Source: Paludibacteraceae bacterium
GTDB lineage: Bacteria > Bacteroidota > Bacteroidia > Bacteroidales > Paludibacteraceae
Reading direction: 5' to 3'
Assembly: GCA_017960065.1 (NCBI GenBank)
Contig: JAGCZK010000038.1
Coordinates: 1-29,602, forward strand
DNA length: 29,602 bases
In this document: piece by piece, positions 7,897 through 18,000 of the stretch
Layout of the letters: each line of letters starts with the position of its first letter
Position numbering within the stretch: position 1 is the stretch's first letter
Position numbers and translations under genes: made by a program
Notes under the pieces: generated by a model
Database searches by the model: none
What the model was told of the DNA's origin: nothing
The model's input: only the letters and a program-made list of their open reading frames with translations

Positions 7897-9123
7897 ATGA
7901 GAAAAAACCTTTGTCTGCTGATTGGGTGGTGCATGGGAATGGGAGTCGCGCTGGCGCACCCCACCTGCATCGAAGGACGGGCGACCGACTATGCCGGCCG
8001 CAAGCTGCAGCTTTCGACCATTACCGACGGGCTCAGCGAACAGCGCCGCCTGCTGGCATCGGACACCGTGGCCTCCGACGGCCGGTTCCGGCTCGAATTC
8101 GAGTTGTCGGAAACCCGCATGCTCTGCCTCGACTTGGGACATTACGAAGGGCGCCTCTACGCCGAGCCCGGCAAGCATTACGAAATCGCCCTGCCCGAGC
8201 GTCAGGACCTGACCGAGGCCGAGCGCTTCAACCCCTACTTCCGCCCGAAACTGATTCTGCTCAGTCTCATCGACCCGCCGGCCGACGACCTCAACCTGCT
8301 CATCGACCGCTTTGACGAAACCGCCGATTCGGTTTGGGAAGACTGCCTGTTCGGGGGAGGACGGCCCGAACTCATCGAAGCGGGCGTCAACCGGCTCGAA
8401 GAGGAGTTTCCGGCCGACGAGCACAGCTTTTTCGGTCGCTACAAACGCTACAACTACGCCATGCTGGTCAACCTTTACCGCTAGAATTCGCAGGCACTGG
8501 CCATCGATAACTTTTTCGCCCACGACAGCATCGATTTTGCCAATCCGGCCTGGTGGGAGGCCTTCGACCTGGTGTTCGAAGTCTTTGACCGCCCCGACGT
8601 GTTGGCCGAAAATGTGCCTCTGGCCGATTTGGTGCGCATCAACAACGTGCTGCGGCACAAAGCGGACCCGGCCGATCTCGATGCCGTCAACAGCCCGGGC
8701 GTGGCCGACATTGCCCGTTATTTCAAGAAACTGCTGACCGCCGGGGCTGTAGGGTCAAGCGTGGGCGAAGGTTGGATCAACCTGCAAGGCGACTCGGTAT
8801 TCGCAGCCGACGAGGCCCACCGCCCCACTTACCTCATCTTCGCCAACCGCCAGATCATCGAATGCAAGTCCGACATTTCGTATGCCAAAACGCTGGCCCG
8901 CAAATGGGAAAAGCGCTGCCGCTTCATCATTGTCTATGCCAACGAGGCCGAAATCCCCAAGGAAAAACCTTCCGACTACATCGAATACCTCTGCACCCAG
9001 CACAACCCGACCATTTTGGAAGATTTCGGGCTTCGGGCCCTGCCGGCCTACGTGCTGCTCGACGCCGAGGGACGCATCCAGCAGTCGCCGGCCCCCAACC
9101 CCGAGCGCTACCTCCCCGAATAA
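7897..9123 (+). pseudogene. Thioredoxin-fold envelope protein interrupted by one in-frame TAG
   Basis: A 408-codon frame runs from the ATG at 7897 (signal peptide MRKNLCLLIGWCMGMGVALA) to the TAA at 9121-9123, with a single in-frame TAG at 8482-8484 (codon 196). The reading continues at once after the TAG as NSQALAIDNFFAHDSIDF. The N-terminal part is beta-rich like the DUF4369-type region of Bacteroidota thiol-disulfide proteins (ASDTVASDGRFRLEFEL). The middle is helical. The C-terminal part has a thioredoxin-like core (PTYLIFANRQIIECK, LEDFGLRALPAYVLLDAEGRI, with the expected cis-Pro position) but no CxxC, so even the intact form would not be a classical redox enzyme. The simplest reading is a CAG-to-TAG nonsense mutation or a sequencing error. 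TAG is a normal stop for recX, the nucleoside kinase and the Abi gene here, which argues against recoding. pssA follows 12 bp later. Confidence 0.75.
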
Positions 9124-9135
9124 TCCGCACACACC

Positions 9136-9879
9136 ATGATACAGATTCGCAAACAGCTTCCGAACATCATTACCCTCTGCAACCTGCTCTGCGGCTGCAT
9201 AGCGGTTCAAAAGGCCTTTAATTACGATACCGACGGCGCCACCCTCTACATTTTGCTGGCCGCCGTCTTTGACTTTTTCGACGGCTTTGTCGCCCGCAAA
9301 CTGGGGGTCAGTTCGCCCATCGGCAAGGAACTGGACTCTTTGGCCGACGTCGTTTCGTTTGGTCTGGCCCCTTCGGTGATGCTGTACTGTTTCTTGAAAA
9401 CCCAGCTGTTTCCGTGCCTCAACACGTTGGAGTTGAGCCCGGTTGAGCTGCTGCCCTACTGCGCCTTTCTGATCGCGGCCTTTTCGGCCTACCGGCTGGC
9501 CAAATTCAACCTCGACGAGCGCCAGACACACGGGTTCCTGGGCGTTCCGACCCCGGCCAACGCCCTGCTGCTGATTGGCCTGAGCACCAGCCATCTGGCC
9601 GAGCAGCTTGTCTATGGACGCCTTTGGGCGGTTGCCCTGATCGCCCTGGTGGTCGTTCCGGCGCTGTGCTACCTGCTGGTTTGCGAAATTCCGATGTTTT
9701 CGTTTAAGAGCGGCAAACGCTGGCCCTATGTGTTTGCCATCGCCGCTGCCGTGGTGAGCGAGGCTGTCGCCCTGTGGCACCCGTACGACGGCACCGGGCT
9801 GCTGCTCAGCATGCTCGTTTATGTCGGCATCGGCCTGGGCCTTCACTTCTTCGGAAAAAACCATGAACCCGCTGCTTAA
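9136..9879 (+). CDS. pssA: CDP-diacylglycerol-serine O-phosphatidyltransferase
   Basis: This enzyme makes phosphatidylserine, the precursor of phosphatidylethanolamine, from CDP-diacylglycerol and serine in the inner membrane. The 247-aa protein carries the complete CDP-alcohol phosphatidyltransferase motif D-G-x2-A-R-x8-G-x3-D-x3-D: FFDGFVARK, then SPIGKELDSLAD. The start MIQIRKQLPNIITLCNLLCG is typical of the PssA subfamily, with the first membrane segment just behind it. Several further hydrophobic segments follow. The ATG at 9136 is 12 bp past the preceding gene, and the 3' end overlaps yidD by 17 bp. A phosphatidylserine decarboxylase would be expected elsewhere in the genome; none is visible in the window. 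Confidence 0.92.
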   Translation: MIQIRKQLPNIITLCNLLCGCIAVQKAFNYDTDGATLYILLAAVFDFFDGFVARKLGVSSPIGKELDSLADVVSFGLAPSVMLYCFLKTQLFPCLNTLELSPVELLPYCAFLIAAFSAYRLAKFNLDERQTHGFLGVPTPANALLLIGLSTSHLAEQLVYGRLWAVALIALVVVPALCYLLVCEIPMFSFKSGKRWPYVFAIAAAVVSEAVALWHPYDGTGLLLSMLVYVGIGLGLHFFGKNHEPAA

Positions 9880-10093
9880 GTTTTTGGGAAAGCTGGTGCT
9901 GCTGCCGGTACACTTTTACCGCCACTGCATTTCGCCGCTGACGCCGCCCTCGTGCCGCTACACCCCCACCTGCTCACAATACATGGTGGAGGCCGTTACC
10001 AAATACGGGCCGTTCAAAGGCGGCTGGCTGGGCATCAAACGCCTGCTGCGCTGCCATCCCTGGGGCGGCAGCGGATACGATCCTGTTCCTTAA
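9863..10093 (+). CDS. yidD: Membrane protein insertion efficiency factor YidD
   Basis: YidD is a small membrane-associated protein that helps YidC-dependent insertion of inner-membrane proteins. The 76-aa protein contains the family core: FYRHCISPLTPPSCRYTPTC, then SQYMVEAVTKYGPFKGGWLG and a C-terminal RCHPWGGSGYDPVP. The ATG at 9863 was chosen because it starts at the usual family N-terminus (MNPLLKFLGKLVLLPVHFYR) and lies inside the end of pssA, giving a 17-bp overlap that suggests translational coupling. In many bacteria yidD sits beside rnpA and yidC; here it is coupled to phospholipid synthesis instead. Confidence 0.93.
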   Translation: MNPLLKFLGKLVLLPVHFYRHCISPLTPPSCRYTPTCSQYMVEAVTKYGPFKGGWLGIKRLLRCHPWGGSGYDPVP

Positions 10094-10102
10094 AAAAACG
10101 GC

Positions 10103-11920
10103 TTAGTCGAGCGGAGAAGATTCGCGGTACTGATCAACCACCGAGATGACCGTATCGGCCACCTTGAGACACTCCGACATCAGATCCATGTACGAAACTC
10201 CGGCCAGATACGGATACCGGTGCTCTTTGATGTCGCCGGCATTCTGCATTTTGAGGGTTTCGTAGCGCTGATAGACCGGGTCGCGCAGACGCTCGGTCGA
10301 GGTGACGGCCTGTACGCGGGTGTCCATGTCGGGAGCACGCAGCACTTCGAGCAGCCCGTTGAGCAAGGGCGCCACCAACTCAAACATCTCTTCGACCGAC
10401 TCGTTGAGTTCTTCGATGTATTCGTACCCCTCCTGGTTTTTGCGTAAGATGTGGCGCGACATGGCGTAAAACTCATCGCCCAACGACTCGATTTCGGAAA
10501 TCACCCGCAAGAACACATGCACGTTGCGCTTGCCGGTTTCGTTGAGGCGCCCCTCGGCCACATGGGTGATGTAGTTGGCGATTTCGACCTCCATCCGGTC
10601 GCAGATGTCCTCGTATTTGGCGATACGGGCCGAGATTTGCGCGATGTCCTCTTCGGTGGTCTGACGGTATAGCGACCGTACCATGCCGAACATGCGGGTA
10701 CACCGCTCGGCGAATACCGCGATTTCTTTATCGGCCTGCAGCAGCGACAGTTCGGAAGTCGGCATCATGGCCCCTTCAATCACCGACAAGCGGAATTTTT
10801 CGTTGCCGCGCCGGTCGGGCAGTATCCACGAGGCCAGTTTGACGAGGTAGCGGTCGAATCCGATCAGCAAAACGGCAGTGGCCAGGTTGAAGAAACTATG
10901 GAAGAAGGCCAATCCCAACACGCACGAAAAGCGCGAATCGACAAAGGCGGCTTTGGTTTCGAGCAACGCGGGCGTCAGTACGGCGTTGGGATCGGTCAGC
11001 TGCACCAGCACGCGGGGGTCGAGTTCGCGGATGTAGCGGGCAAAAGCCGTCGGGTCGCCCCACCCAAGCCCCTGCAAAGACCACGACACAAACTGCGACA
11101 CCGGGCCGCTCAGCAACAGCACCCAAATCAGGCCCACCGCATTGAACAGGCTATGCACCACGGCCACCCGTTTGGCCGAATAGTTGGCCGGGATGGCCGA
11201 CACATGGGGCATGACCGTGGCACCGAGATTGATACCGGTGAGGGCGGCCAAGGCAACTTCGAAAGGCAGGTAGCCCTTCGAGCTTAGAATCATGACCAGC
11301 ACCACCGAAGCCAGCGACGACTGGGTCACCACCGCAATCAGGAATCCGATCAGCGCCCACATCAGCAGCATGCCCATGCCCACCTGTCCGTAGTGCGACA
11401 AGAAGGCCAGCAGCTCGGGCTGTGCGCTCAGTTCCGGAATCAGCGAACTCATCAGGCCGAAGCCGGCAAACAACAGGCAGAAGCCCATCAGCACCTCGCC
11501 GAAAGATTTGCGACGGCCGTTGGTGGAAAAAAGGAAGGGCAGCGACAGGGCCACCAGGGGCAACACCCACACGGCCACCGTCAGTTTATAACCGAAGATG
11601 GCGACGAGCCAGGCCGACACCGTCGTCCCGACATTGGCCCCCAGCACCAGCGAAACCGCCTGGGTCAGGTTGAGGATGCCGGCATTGACCGCACTCTCGA
11701 CCGAAACGACCACCGACGAAGACGACTGGACCACCAGGGTCATCATAAAACCGATCAGACCGCCCACCACCCGGCTTTTGTTGATTCGCCGGATACCGGC
11801 ACGCAATTGGGTGGCGAAGAGTTTTTGCAAGCCCTCGCTGAACAGTTTCAGTCCGTAGAGCAGCACTCCGGCCGAACCGACCAGACAGAGAAAATCAAAA
11901 AAAGTAAAGTTGCCCATCAT
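10103..11920 (-). CDS. Na/Pi-cotransporter family protein with PhoU-like C-terminus
   Basis: This 605-aa inner-membrane protein belongs to the NptA / PF02690 family of sodium-phosphate symporters. The N-terminal part (about 1-370) has multiple membrane segments and the two inverted family repeats: TLVVQSSSSVVV with GANVGTT, and AVVTQSSLASV with GINLGATV. The C-terminal part (about 380-605) is a soluble helical domain like PhoU (EIAVFAERCTRMFGMVRSLY..., IISEIESLGDEFYAMS-type helices), as in many bacterial members where it may couple transport to phosphate status. ATG codons at 11920 and 11917 are both possible starts. It converges with yidD and diverges from the nucleoside kinase. The ion and substrate are assumed from the family. 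Confidence 0.85.
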   Translation of the reverse strand: MMGNFTFFDFLCLVGSAGVLLYGLKLFSEGLQKLFATQLRAGIRRINKSRVVGGLIGFMMTLVVQSSSSVVVSVESAVNAGILNLTQAVSLVLGANVGTTVSAWLVAIFGYKLTVAVWVLPLVALSLPFLFSTNGRRKSFGEVLMGFCLLFAGFGLMSSLIPELSAQPELLAFLSHYGQVGMGMLLMWALIGFLIAVVTQSSLASVVLVMILSSKGYLPFEVALAALTGINLGATVMPHVSAIPANYSAKRVAVVHSLFNAVGLIWVLLLSGPVSQFVSWSLQGLGWGDPTAFARYIRELDPRVLVQLTDPNAVLTPALLETKAAFVDSRFSCVLGLAFFHSFFNLATAVLLIGFDRYLVKLASWILPDRRGNEKFRLSVIEGAMMPTSELSLLQADKEIAVFAERCTRMFGMVRSLYRQTTEEDIAQISARIAKYEDICDRMEVEIANYITHVAEGRLNETGKRNVHVFLRVISEIESLGDEFYAMSRHILRKNQEGYEYIEELNESVEEMFELVAPLLNGLLEVLRAPDMDTRVQAVTSTERLRDPVYQRYETLKMQNAGDIKEHRYPYLAGVSYMDLMSECLKVADTVISVVDQYRESSPLD

Positions 11921-11939
11921 TTCGTTTCCCTTTGGAATA

Positions 11940-11947
11940 CAAATATA
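11940..11947 (-). promoter_or_regulatory. Promoter -7 box for the Na/Pi transporter
   Basis: The minus strand reads TATATTTG, an exact TAnnTTTG match, 19 bases upstream of the ATG at 11920. No clear TTTG lies 19-21 bases further upstream, so the -33 element is weak. Confidence 0.45.
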
Positions 11948-12049
11948 AAAGAAATTTTTGTAATTTTACGAAAGCCTTCGGCGCAAATCGGACGGCATTC
12001 GCTCATTTTGTGCCGGAATCGCCCCTATAACCATTTAAAAATCAGTACT

Positions 12050-13714
12050 ATGACAGGAAACCGAATCGAAATCATCTGCAAAAACAACCACGAACGCATC
12101 AATGCGCCCGTCGGCATCACCCTGCGCGAACTGGCCCTGCTTCTCAAAATCGAACTCAAAAGCGACATTCTGGCCGCTTACGTCAATAACAAACTGACCG
12201 CCCTCGACACGGCCCTGTACCGCAACCGCACCGTCGAATTCGTCGATGTCTGCTCGGCAAGCGGGCAACGGGTCTATCTGCGTTCGATGACCATGCTCAT
12301 CTACAAAGCGCTGCACGACTGCTTCCCCAACCATGTGCTGGAGGTGGAGCACGCCATTTCCAACGGCTACCTGATGTCGATCCGCAAGGGCGACAGTTCG
12401 CTGACAGCCAAACAGTTGGCAACGCTCAATGCGCACATTGCCGAGCTGATTCAGGCCGACCTGACCTACAACCGGCATTTCGAACCCCGCAAAGAGGTCA
12501 TTCAGCATTTTGCGGAAATCGGCAACGAAAACACCGCCGAGCTGCTGCGCAACCAAAAGACTTATTATACCGACTATTACGACCTCGACGGGCTGCCCGA
12601 CTTTTACCAGGGCACGCTGGTCCCCTCAACGGGCTACCTCAAGCTCTATGCGCTGGAGCCTTACATCGACGGCTTTTTGCTGCGCATTCCGAGTGTCAAA
12701 GACCCCAATGTCCTGCCAGAGGCCATTCCTGCCCAGAAAGTGTACGCCACCTTCCAGGAACACCTGCGCTGGAGCCATATCCTGGGGCTGCACCATGTGT
12801 CGGACATTGACAAAATCGACGACAAGCAAATGTCGCTGCTGGTAAAGGTCACCGAAGCGCTGCACGAGCAGAAAATCGCCCGCATCGCCGATGAAATCGT
12901 CAAGCGCGGCAATGTGCGGGTCATTTTGATTGCCGGGCCGTCGTCGTCGGGCAAGACCACCTTCAGCAAGCGCTTGAGCATCCAACTGGGCGCATCGGGC
13001 ATCATTCCGCGCGTACTGGCCCTCGACGACTACTTTGTCAACCGCGAGAACACCCCGCTCGACGAAAACGGCGAGCACGATTTCGAATCGCTCTACGCCC
13101 TCGACCTTGAGTTTTTCCACCAACAGCTGGGCGACCTAATTGCCGGAAAGGAAATCCAACCGCCTACCTACAATTTCGAAACGGGCAAGCGCGAGTTCAA
13201 ACGGCCCAAGTATTCGCTCAAACCGTCGGAGGTGCTGGTGATTGAGGGCATTCACGGCCTGAACCCCGAGTTGACGGCCACCATTCCGCCCGAAAACAAG
13301 TTCTTGATTTACGCTTCGGCCCTGACCACGCTGACCATCAACAACCACACCCGGATTCCGACCACCGACACGCGCCTGCTGCGCCGCATCATCCGCGACA
13401 TGAAGTACCGCGCCTATCCGGCCGAAAAAACGATTTTGCGCTGGCCGAGCGTACGCCGTGGCGAGGAAAAATGGATTTTCCCCTTCCAGGAGAATGCCGA
13501 CGCCATTTTCAACTCGGCGCTGATTACCGAAACCTTTGCGCTGAAATCGCAGGCGGAGACTGCCCTCAACGAGGTGCCGCAAGACTCCGACGCCTATCCC
13601 GAGGCTTCGCGTCTGCTACGGTTGCTGCAATACTTCAAGCCGATTCCCGACCACATCATTCCGCTCAATTCGCTCATCCGCGAATTTGTCGGCGGCAGCG
13701 ATTTTCATTATTAG
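12050..13714 (+). CDS. TGS-like / uridine kinase-family nucleoside kinase fusion
   Basis: This 554-aa cytoplasmic protein is of the type usually annotated as nucleoside kinase in Bacteroidota. The N-terminus (about 1-70) is a TGS/ubiquitin-like domain (GITLRELALLLKIEL). Residues at about 80-270 resemble the second additional domain of threonyl-tRNA synthetase (HVLEVEHAISNGYLM, HFEPRKEVIQHF, YYTDYYDLDGLPDFYQG). The C-terminal kinase domain has a P-loop (IAGPSSSGKTTFSKRL, about residue 290) and a uridine-kinase-like ALDDYFVNRENTPLDENGEHDFESLYALD region with the acidic catalytic/magnesium positions, then VIEGIHGLNPELT. It probably phosphorylates uridine/cytidine or another nucleoside; the role of the synthetase-like part is unknown. 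The ATG at 12050 was chosen over a far-upstream in-frame extension that is antisense to the transporter gene. Confidence 0.85.
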   Translation: MTGNRIEIICKNNHERINAPVGITLRELALLLKIELKSDILAAYVNNKLTALDTALYRNRTVEFVDVCSASGQRVYLRSMTMLIYKALHDCFPNHVLEVEHAISNGYLMSIRKGDSSLTAKQLATLNAHIAELIQADLTYNRHFEPRKEVIQHFAEIGNENTAELLRNQKTYYTDYYDLDGLPDFYQGTLVPSTGYLKLYALEPYIDGFLLRIPSVKDPNVLPEAIPAQKVYATFQEHLRWSHILGLHHVSDIDKIDDKQMSLLVKVTEALHEQKIARIADEIVKRGNVRVILIAGPSSSGKTTFSKRLSIQLGASGIIPRVLALDDYFVNRENTPLDENGEHDFESLYALDLEFFHQQLGDLIAGKEIQPPTYNFETGKREFKRPKYSLKPSEVLVIEGIHGLNPELTATIPPENKFLIYASALTTLTINNHTRIPTTDTRLLRRIIRDMKYRAYPAEKTILRWPSVRRGEEKWIFPFQENADAIFNSALITETFALKSQAETALNEVPQDSDAYPEASRLLRLLQYFKPIPDHIIPLNSLIREFVGGSDFHY

Positions 13715-13734
13715 ACCTCACCTCCGGGCGAGGT
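13715..13734. terminator. Weak hairpin between convergent genes
   Basis: The 20 bp between the nucleoside kinase stop and the TolC-like stop hold a short hairpin (ACCTC at 13715-13719, GAGGT at 13730-13734, 10-base loop), followed by only three T bases. It may act as a weak bidirectional terminator. No better candidate is present. Confidence 0.35.
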
Positions 13735-15075
13735 TTACGGTTGCCGGTTCAAATCATTGAATCTGCGGAGCGACGAGCGGTAGGCAATGCGCGAATCGGT
13801 GCAGTTGTCGTGCGCCGACAATAGCAGCGCATAACTTTCGAGCAGCTCGCTCATGGTGGCCATGCCCGCCTCGTAGTTGAGCAACGAGAGGCGGTAGTTT
13901 TCGGTGGCCATTTCGAGCGAGCTTTCGCGCTCGCGCATGAGCTGCACCGCTTCGGTCAGCTGCATATACACCTGCTCGTTCTGCAACAACATCTTCCGGC
14001 GCAAATCGTCTTGCATCGACTCGGCCTGACGGATACGAATGTCGTGGATCTTCAGCTTGTGGCTCATCTCCCACCATTGCGTCAGCGGAATCTGCAAGGT
14101 CAGCAGCCCCACCAGATTGGCGTTTCCACTGCCATAAAAATCGGAATAGCCGCCAAAGGCCGTGAGGGCCACCAGGGGGAGCGCCTCGCCCATGGTCAGC
14201 CGTTTTTGCAACTGCTCGGCCTGCACGTTGAGCGACAGCAACTCGTACTCGGGACGGGATTCGATGGCGAAGGTATCGACCGGAGCCACCATTACCAACG
14301 TGGTGTCAAAGGGTTCGAACTCCCATTCGCCCTCGTAGGGGCGTCCCACTTGCAGGCACAGAAACTTGGTGGCGAGCCGGATGCCGTTTTCGAGCTGCAA
14401 CTGCTTGGTTTCCATTTCGTTGCGTTTGAGCTTGACCCGCAACAGGTCGTTGTTCGACACCAATCCGGCCCCGTACGCCGTTTCGGCCACATGCGACACG
14501 GTATCGAGCAGGTTCATCACCGCCTGCAGGGTGGCGCGTTTTTCTTGCAGACCGGCCACCATCCAATAGGTTTCCTCCACTTCCTGCAACAGGTCGCGCT
14601 CGGTCATCGCCGACTTTTCTTCGGCCGCCCGGACACCCAGTTGGGTCAGTTTGTGGCCGGTCACAATCCGTCCGCCCGCATAAAGTGGCTGCACCAGTTT
14701 GCCGCCGACCGAAAACCCCTGCTGCATCAGGTCGATACGCTGCGACACCTGGGTATTCGGATCGAGCTCGCGGGCAAAATCGTACAACAGCTGGACCAGG
14801 TTACGGCCCAACTCGGTCTGCGGAAGGGTCTGCACATCGACCGACACCATCGGCCGGACCGCCATAAACCCCAGTGCGGTGGCATCGACTTGCGGGAAAA
14901 ATTTGGTAAAGACCTGCCGTTGCAACTCTTGCGACGCCTCCACCTCCCAACGCGACGCCTGCAAGGCGGCGTTGTTGGACCGGGCCCACGACAGGCAGGA
15001 ATCCAAGGGAACCACTTCGGCATGCAGCGAAGCAAGCACCAGACACAGGAGAACCGACAGCAGACTCTTTTTCAT
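13735..15075 (-). CDS. TolC-family outer membrane efflux protein
   Basis: This is the outer-membrane channel of a tripartite efflux system. The 446-aa protein has a signal peptide (MKKSLLSVLLCLVLASLHA) and then the family's long alpha-helical hairpins: LDSCLSWARSNNAALQASRWEVEASQELQRQ near the N-terminus, with the matching second repeat LKIHDIRIRQAESMQDDLRRKMLLQNEQVYMQLTEAVQL in the C-terminal half. GYSDFYGSGNANLVGLLTLQIPL-type beta strands precede the second hairpin, as in TolC/OEP proteins. Its ATG overlaps the stop of the RND pump by 4 bases (ATGA), so the two are translationally coupled. Length is normal. Substrate cannot be inferred. Confidence 0.88.
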   Translation of the reverse strand: MKKSLLSVLLCLVLASLHAEVVPLDSCLSWARSNNAALQASRWEVEASQELQRQVFTKFFPQVDATALGFMAVRPMVSVDVQTLPQTELGRNLVQLLYDFARELDPNTQVSQRIDLMQQGFSVGGKLVQPLYAGGRIVTGHKLTQLGVRAAEEKSAMTERDLLQEVEETYWMVAGLQEKRATLQAVMNLLDTVSHVAETAYGAGLVSNNDLLRVKLKRNEMETKQLQLENGIRLATKFLCLQVGRPYEGEWEFEPFDTTLVMVAPVDTFAIESRPEYELLSLNVQAEQLQKRLTMGEALPLVALTAFGGYSDFYGSGNANLVGLLTLQIPLTQWWEMSHKLKIHDIRIRQAESMQDDLRRKMLLQNEQVYMQLTEAVQLMRERESSLEMATENYRLSLLNYEAGMATMSELLESYALLLSAHDNCTDSRIAYRSSLRRFNDLNRQP

Positions 15076-18000
15076 TCCTTTTTATGCTTTTTTTCTTGTT
15101 TTTCGTTGAAAGCCTCGATTTTCTCATCGCGCACCTCGAGCAGATGGTCAAAATTGGTCTGGGCCTTTTTCATCCGCTCCTTGCGACGGACCTGCCGGTC
15201 GAACACCACGCTGTAGGCCACCGGCAAGACGGTCACCACCATCGGCAGGGTAAAGAGGGTGCCAAAGCAAATCACCACGCCCATGGGCATCCACAGCAAG
15301 GTCCGCGCCATAATCATCGGCACCACGCCCAAGGCGGTCGTGGCCGAGGTCAGGAATATCGGCCGCATACGGCGCAAGCCCCCCTGATAGGCCGCTTCGC
15401 TCACCGGCAGATGGTGTTTGACAATCAGCTCGTCGATGTAGTCGTACATGATGATGGCGTTGCGTACAATGATGCCGATCAGCGAAATCACGCCCAGTAT
15501 GGCGGTAATGCCCAAATCGAGGCCGAAAATCCAGAGGCCGAATGCTGCGCCAAACAGGCACAACATGCTTTGAGAGATGCTCAACAGCGAGATTCCCAAC
15601 TTCTTGTAGTGAATCACCAACACGAGGAACATGACCACAATGGCCGCCACCACCGACCAGATGATGCCCGACAGGGTGTTGGCAATCACTTCCTTGCTGC
15701 CACCCGGTTTCCAGGTCACGCCTTCGGGCAGCGGAAGCTGCGCCACCTGTTTGACCAGGCGGTTGAACGATTTGGACTGCGACGCACCCGGCACCACATC
15801 GGCGCCGACGGTGATGCAACGCCGGCCGTTGCGGTGCGGCAGCTGGCTGTGATGGAAGCGGGGCTCGAGATGGGCCACTTGGCGCAAAGGCACCCAGACC
15901 CCCGGCTCGGCCGTCGGAATCAGCAAGTCACCAAGTGATTCATAATCAATATCGTGTACCCCTTCGGTATAAACCGTAAGCGGCACTTCGTAATTGTTTT
16001 CCCAATAAGAGGTAAGCTGACTACCGGTCATGGCTCCGGCCAGATAGACCGAAAGCGTCGCCTGGCTGATTCCCATGCGGTTCGACACATCGGGGTCGAG
16101 CACCACCTCGACCAGTTCCTCCACCTCATCGATATCGGATTGGACGAAACAGAACTCGGGCGTCTCTTTCATCAGGCGCAAAACGGAGTCGCGCACGGGC
16201 AGCATCGACTCGTAATCCTCGCTGTAGAGGCGGATTTCGACCGGCGACCGCAAGACTTGGTAATCCATCTGCTTGAAGCGGATCTGAGCCTTCGGAAAAT
16301 GATTCTCGTAGCGCTGCGGATAAATCTTCATCAACTCCTTGGTCGCCTTTTCGGAGGTGGTGTTGACGATAAACTGTGCGTATGCGCTGTTGGCCATCTG
16401 CGGCGCGTATGTCATGTGGAAACGGGGCGACGACATGCCGACAAACTGCGTGATGGACAAGACCCGGGGGTCGGCTTGCAAGACCTTGGCCAGCGAGTCG
16501 GCCACCTGGGCGGTTTCTTGCAACGAAGCCCCGGCCGAGAGGTGGATTTCGACGGCCAGGCAGTCGCGCTCGGCTTTGGGGAACAGCTGGAAGTTGAGTT
16601 GCGTGCACAGGAACACGCCCAACAGCACCGAAACGATGGGCACCAACAAGGTGGTCTTTTTGTGTTTGAAACACCAGTCGAGCAAGGTGCGATAGGCGGC
16701 CTGCAAATATCCGAAGAAGCGGTCCTGCGCCTTTTCGATCGGCGACATCCGTTTTTTGGACACGGGTCGGATGACCATGGCCGACATAAACGGAATCACC
16801 CAAACGGCATACAGGTAACTGCAGGTCAGCACGATGAAAATCGTCCAGGGAAAGAGGTTGACGAAATCGCGAATGTCGCCCTTCAGAAACTTGAGCATGG
16901 GGAAGAACATGGCCGAAATCGAACAGGTGGCAATCAGCATCGACGACAAGAGTTTGGAGGTCGAAACCGAAGCGCTGTACCAGCGCGAATGCCCTTCGGT
17001 CAAGAGGTCGGAATAGCCGTCGATGACCACCACCGAATCGTCGACAATCATGCCCAGCACCACAATGAGCGCCGCCAGGGTGACGGTGTTGAGTTCGATG
17101 TTGAGGGCATACATGATGGCAAAGGCCGCACAAAAGCAGACCGGCACCGAAGTCGAGCTGACCAGGGCCGTCCGCAGCGGGAAGAGCATCAGCATCACCA
17201 CCACGACCACAATCATGGCCTCGAGCAGGTCCATCAAAAAGGAACGGACCGAACGGTCAACCACCTTGGGCTGGTCGGTAATGCGATGGATGTGGATATC
17301 GGGCGGAATCGATGCCTGAAAGGCCGAGATTTCCTTCTCGACCTCGCTGCCGAAATGCACCACATTGTTGCCCGGACGCATCTCCATCGACAGGATGACA
17401 CATCCGGCATTCGAAATCGAGTCGTTGGTGTAGGACACGTATGGCCGGTCTTCCTGATAGCGGCGCTGCAGGGTGGCCACGTCTTTGAGACGGACCGACT
17501 GCCCCGACACCGGATCGGAATAGACAATCAGCTCGCTGAGCGTGTACATGTCTTCGAACGGAATCGACACATGGATAATCGCCGAGCCTTCGGTATTGCT
17601 GGCCCGGCCCGAGATGGTCCGGATACCATGGGCGGCCAGTTCGGTCGAAACCACCGAAGGCGAAACGGCGTATTGGGTCAGACGGGCGGGGTCCATCAGA
17701 ATCGCGACTTCTTCGCGCTGTTCGCCCAAGACCTTGATGTTGCCCATGCTGCGGATGGTACGCAGCCGGTCGCACAGGCGGTCGGTGTAGGCCCGCAGTT
17801 CGCGGCTGGGATGGCCGTCGCTTTCGATGGCCAGCAGCAGCGAAGACGAATTGCCGAAATCATCGACCACCGCGGTGGCCAACACCCCTTGGGGCAGATC
17901 GGTCGTTTGGAACAGCCGCAGGCCCTGCCGTATGCGCGACCAGGTAAGGGCGGCATTGTCCACCCCCTGCACCAGGGTCGCAAAAATGTAGAGCATACCG

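Noticed and set aside
8482..8484. Amber recoding (TAG read as an amino acid)
   Set aside because: recX, the large secreted protein, the nucleoside kinase and the Abi gene all end with TAG, and no insertion element or suppressor tRNA is visible.
8572..9123. Separate gene starting at the GTG after the amber codon
   Set aside because: No ribosome binding site or promoter is present and the sequence simply continues the upstream protein in frame.
11393..12049. In-frame 5' extension of the nucleoside kinase
   Set aside because: It runs antisense through the Na/Pi transporter gene, and family homology begins at the ATG at 12050.
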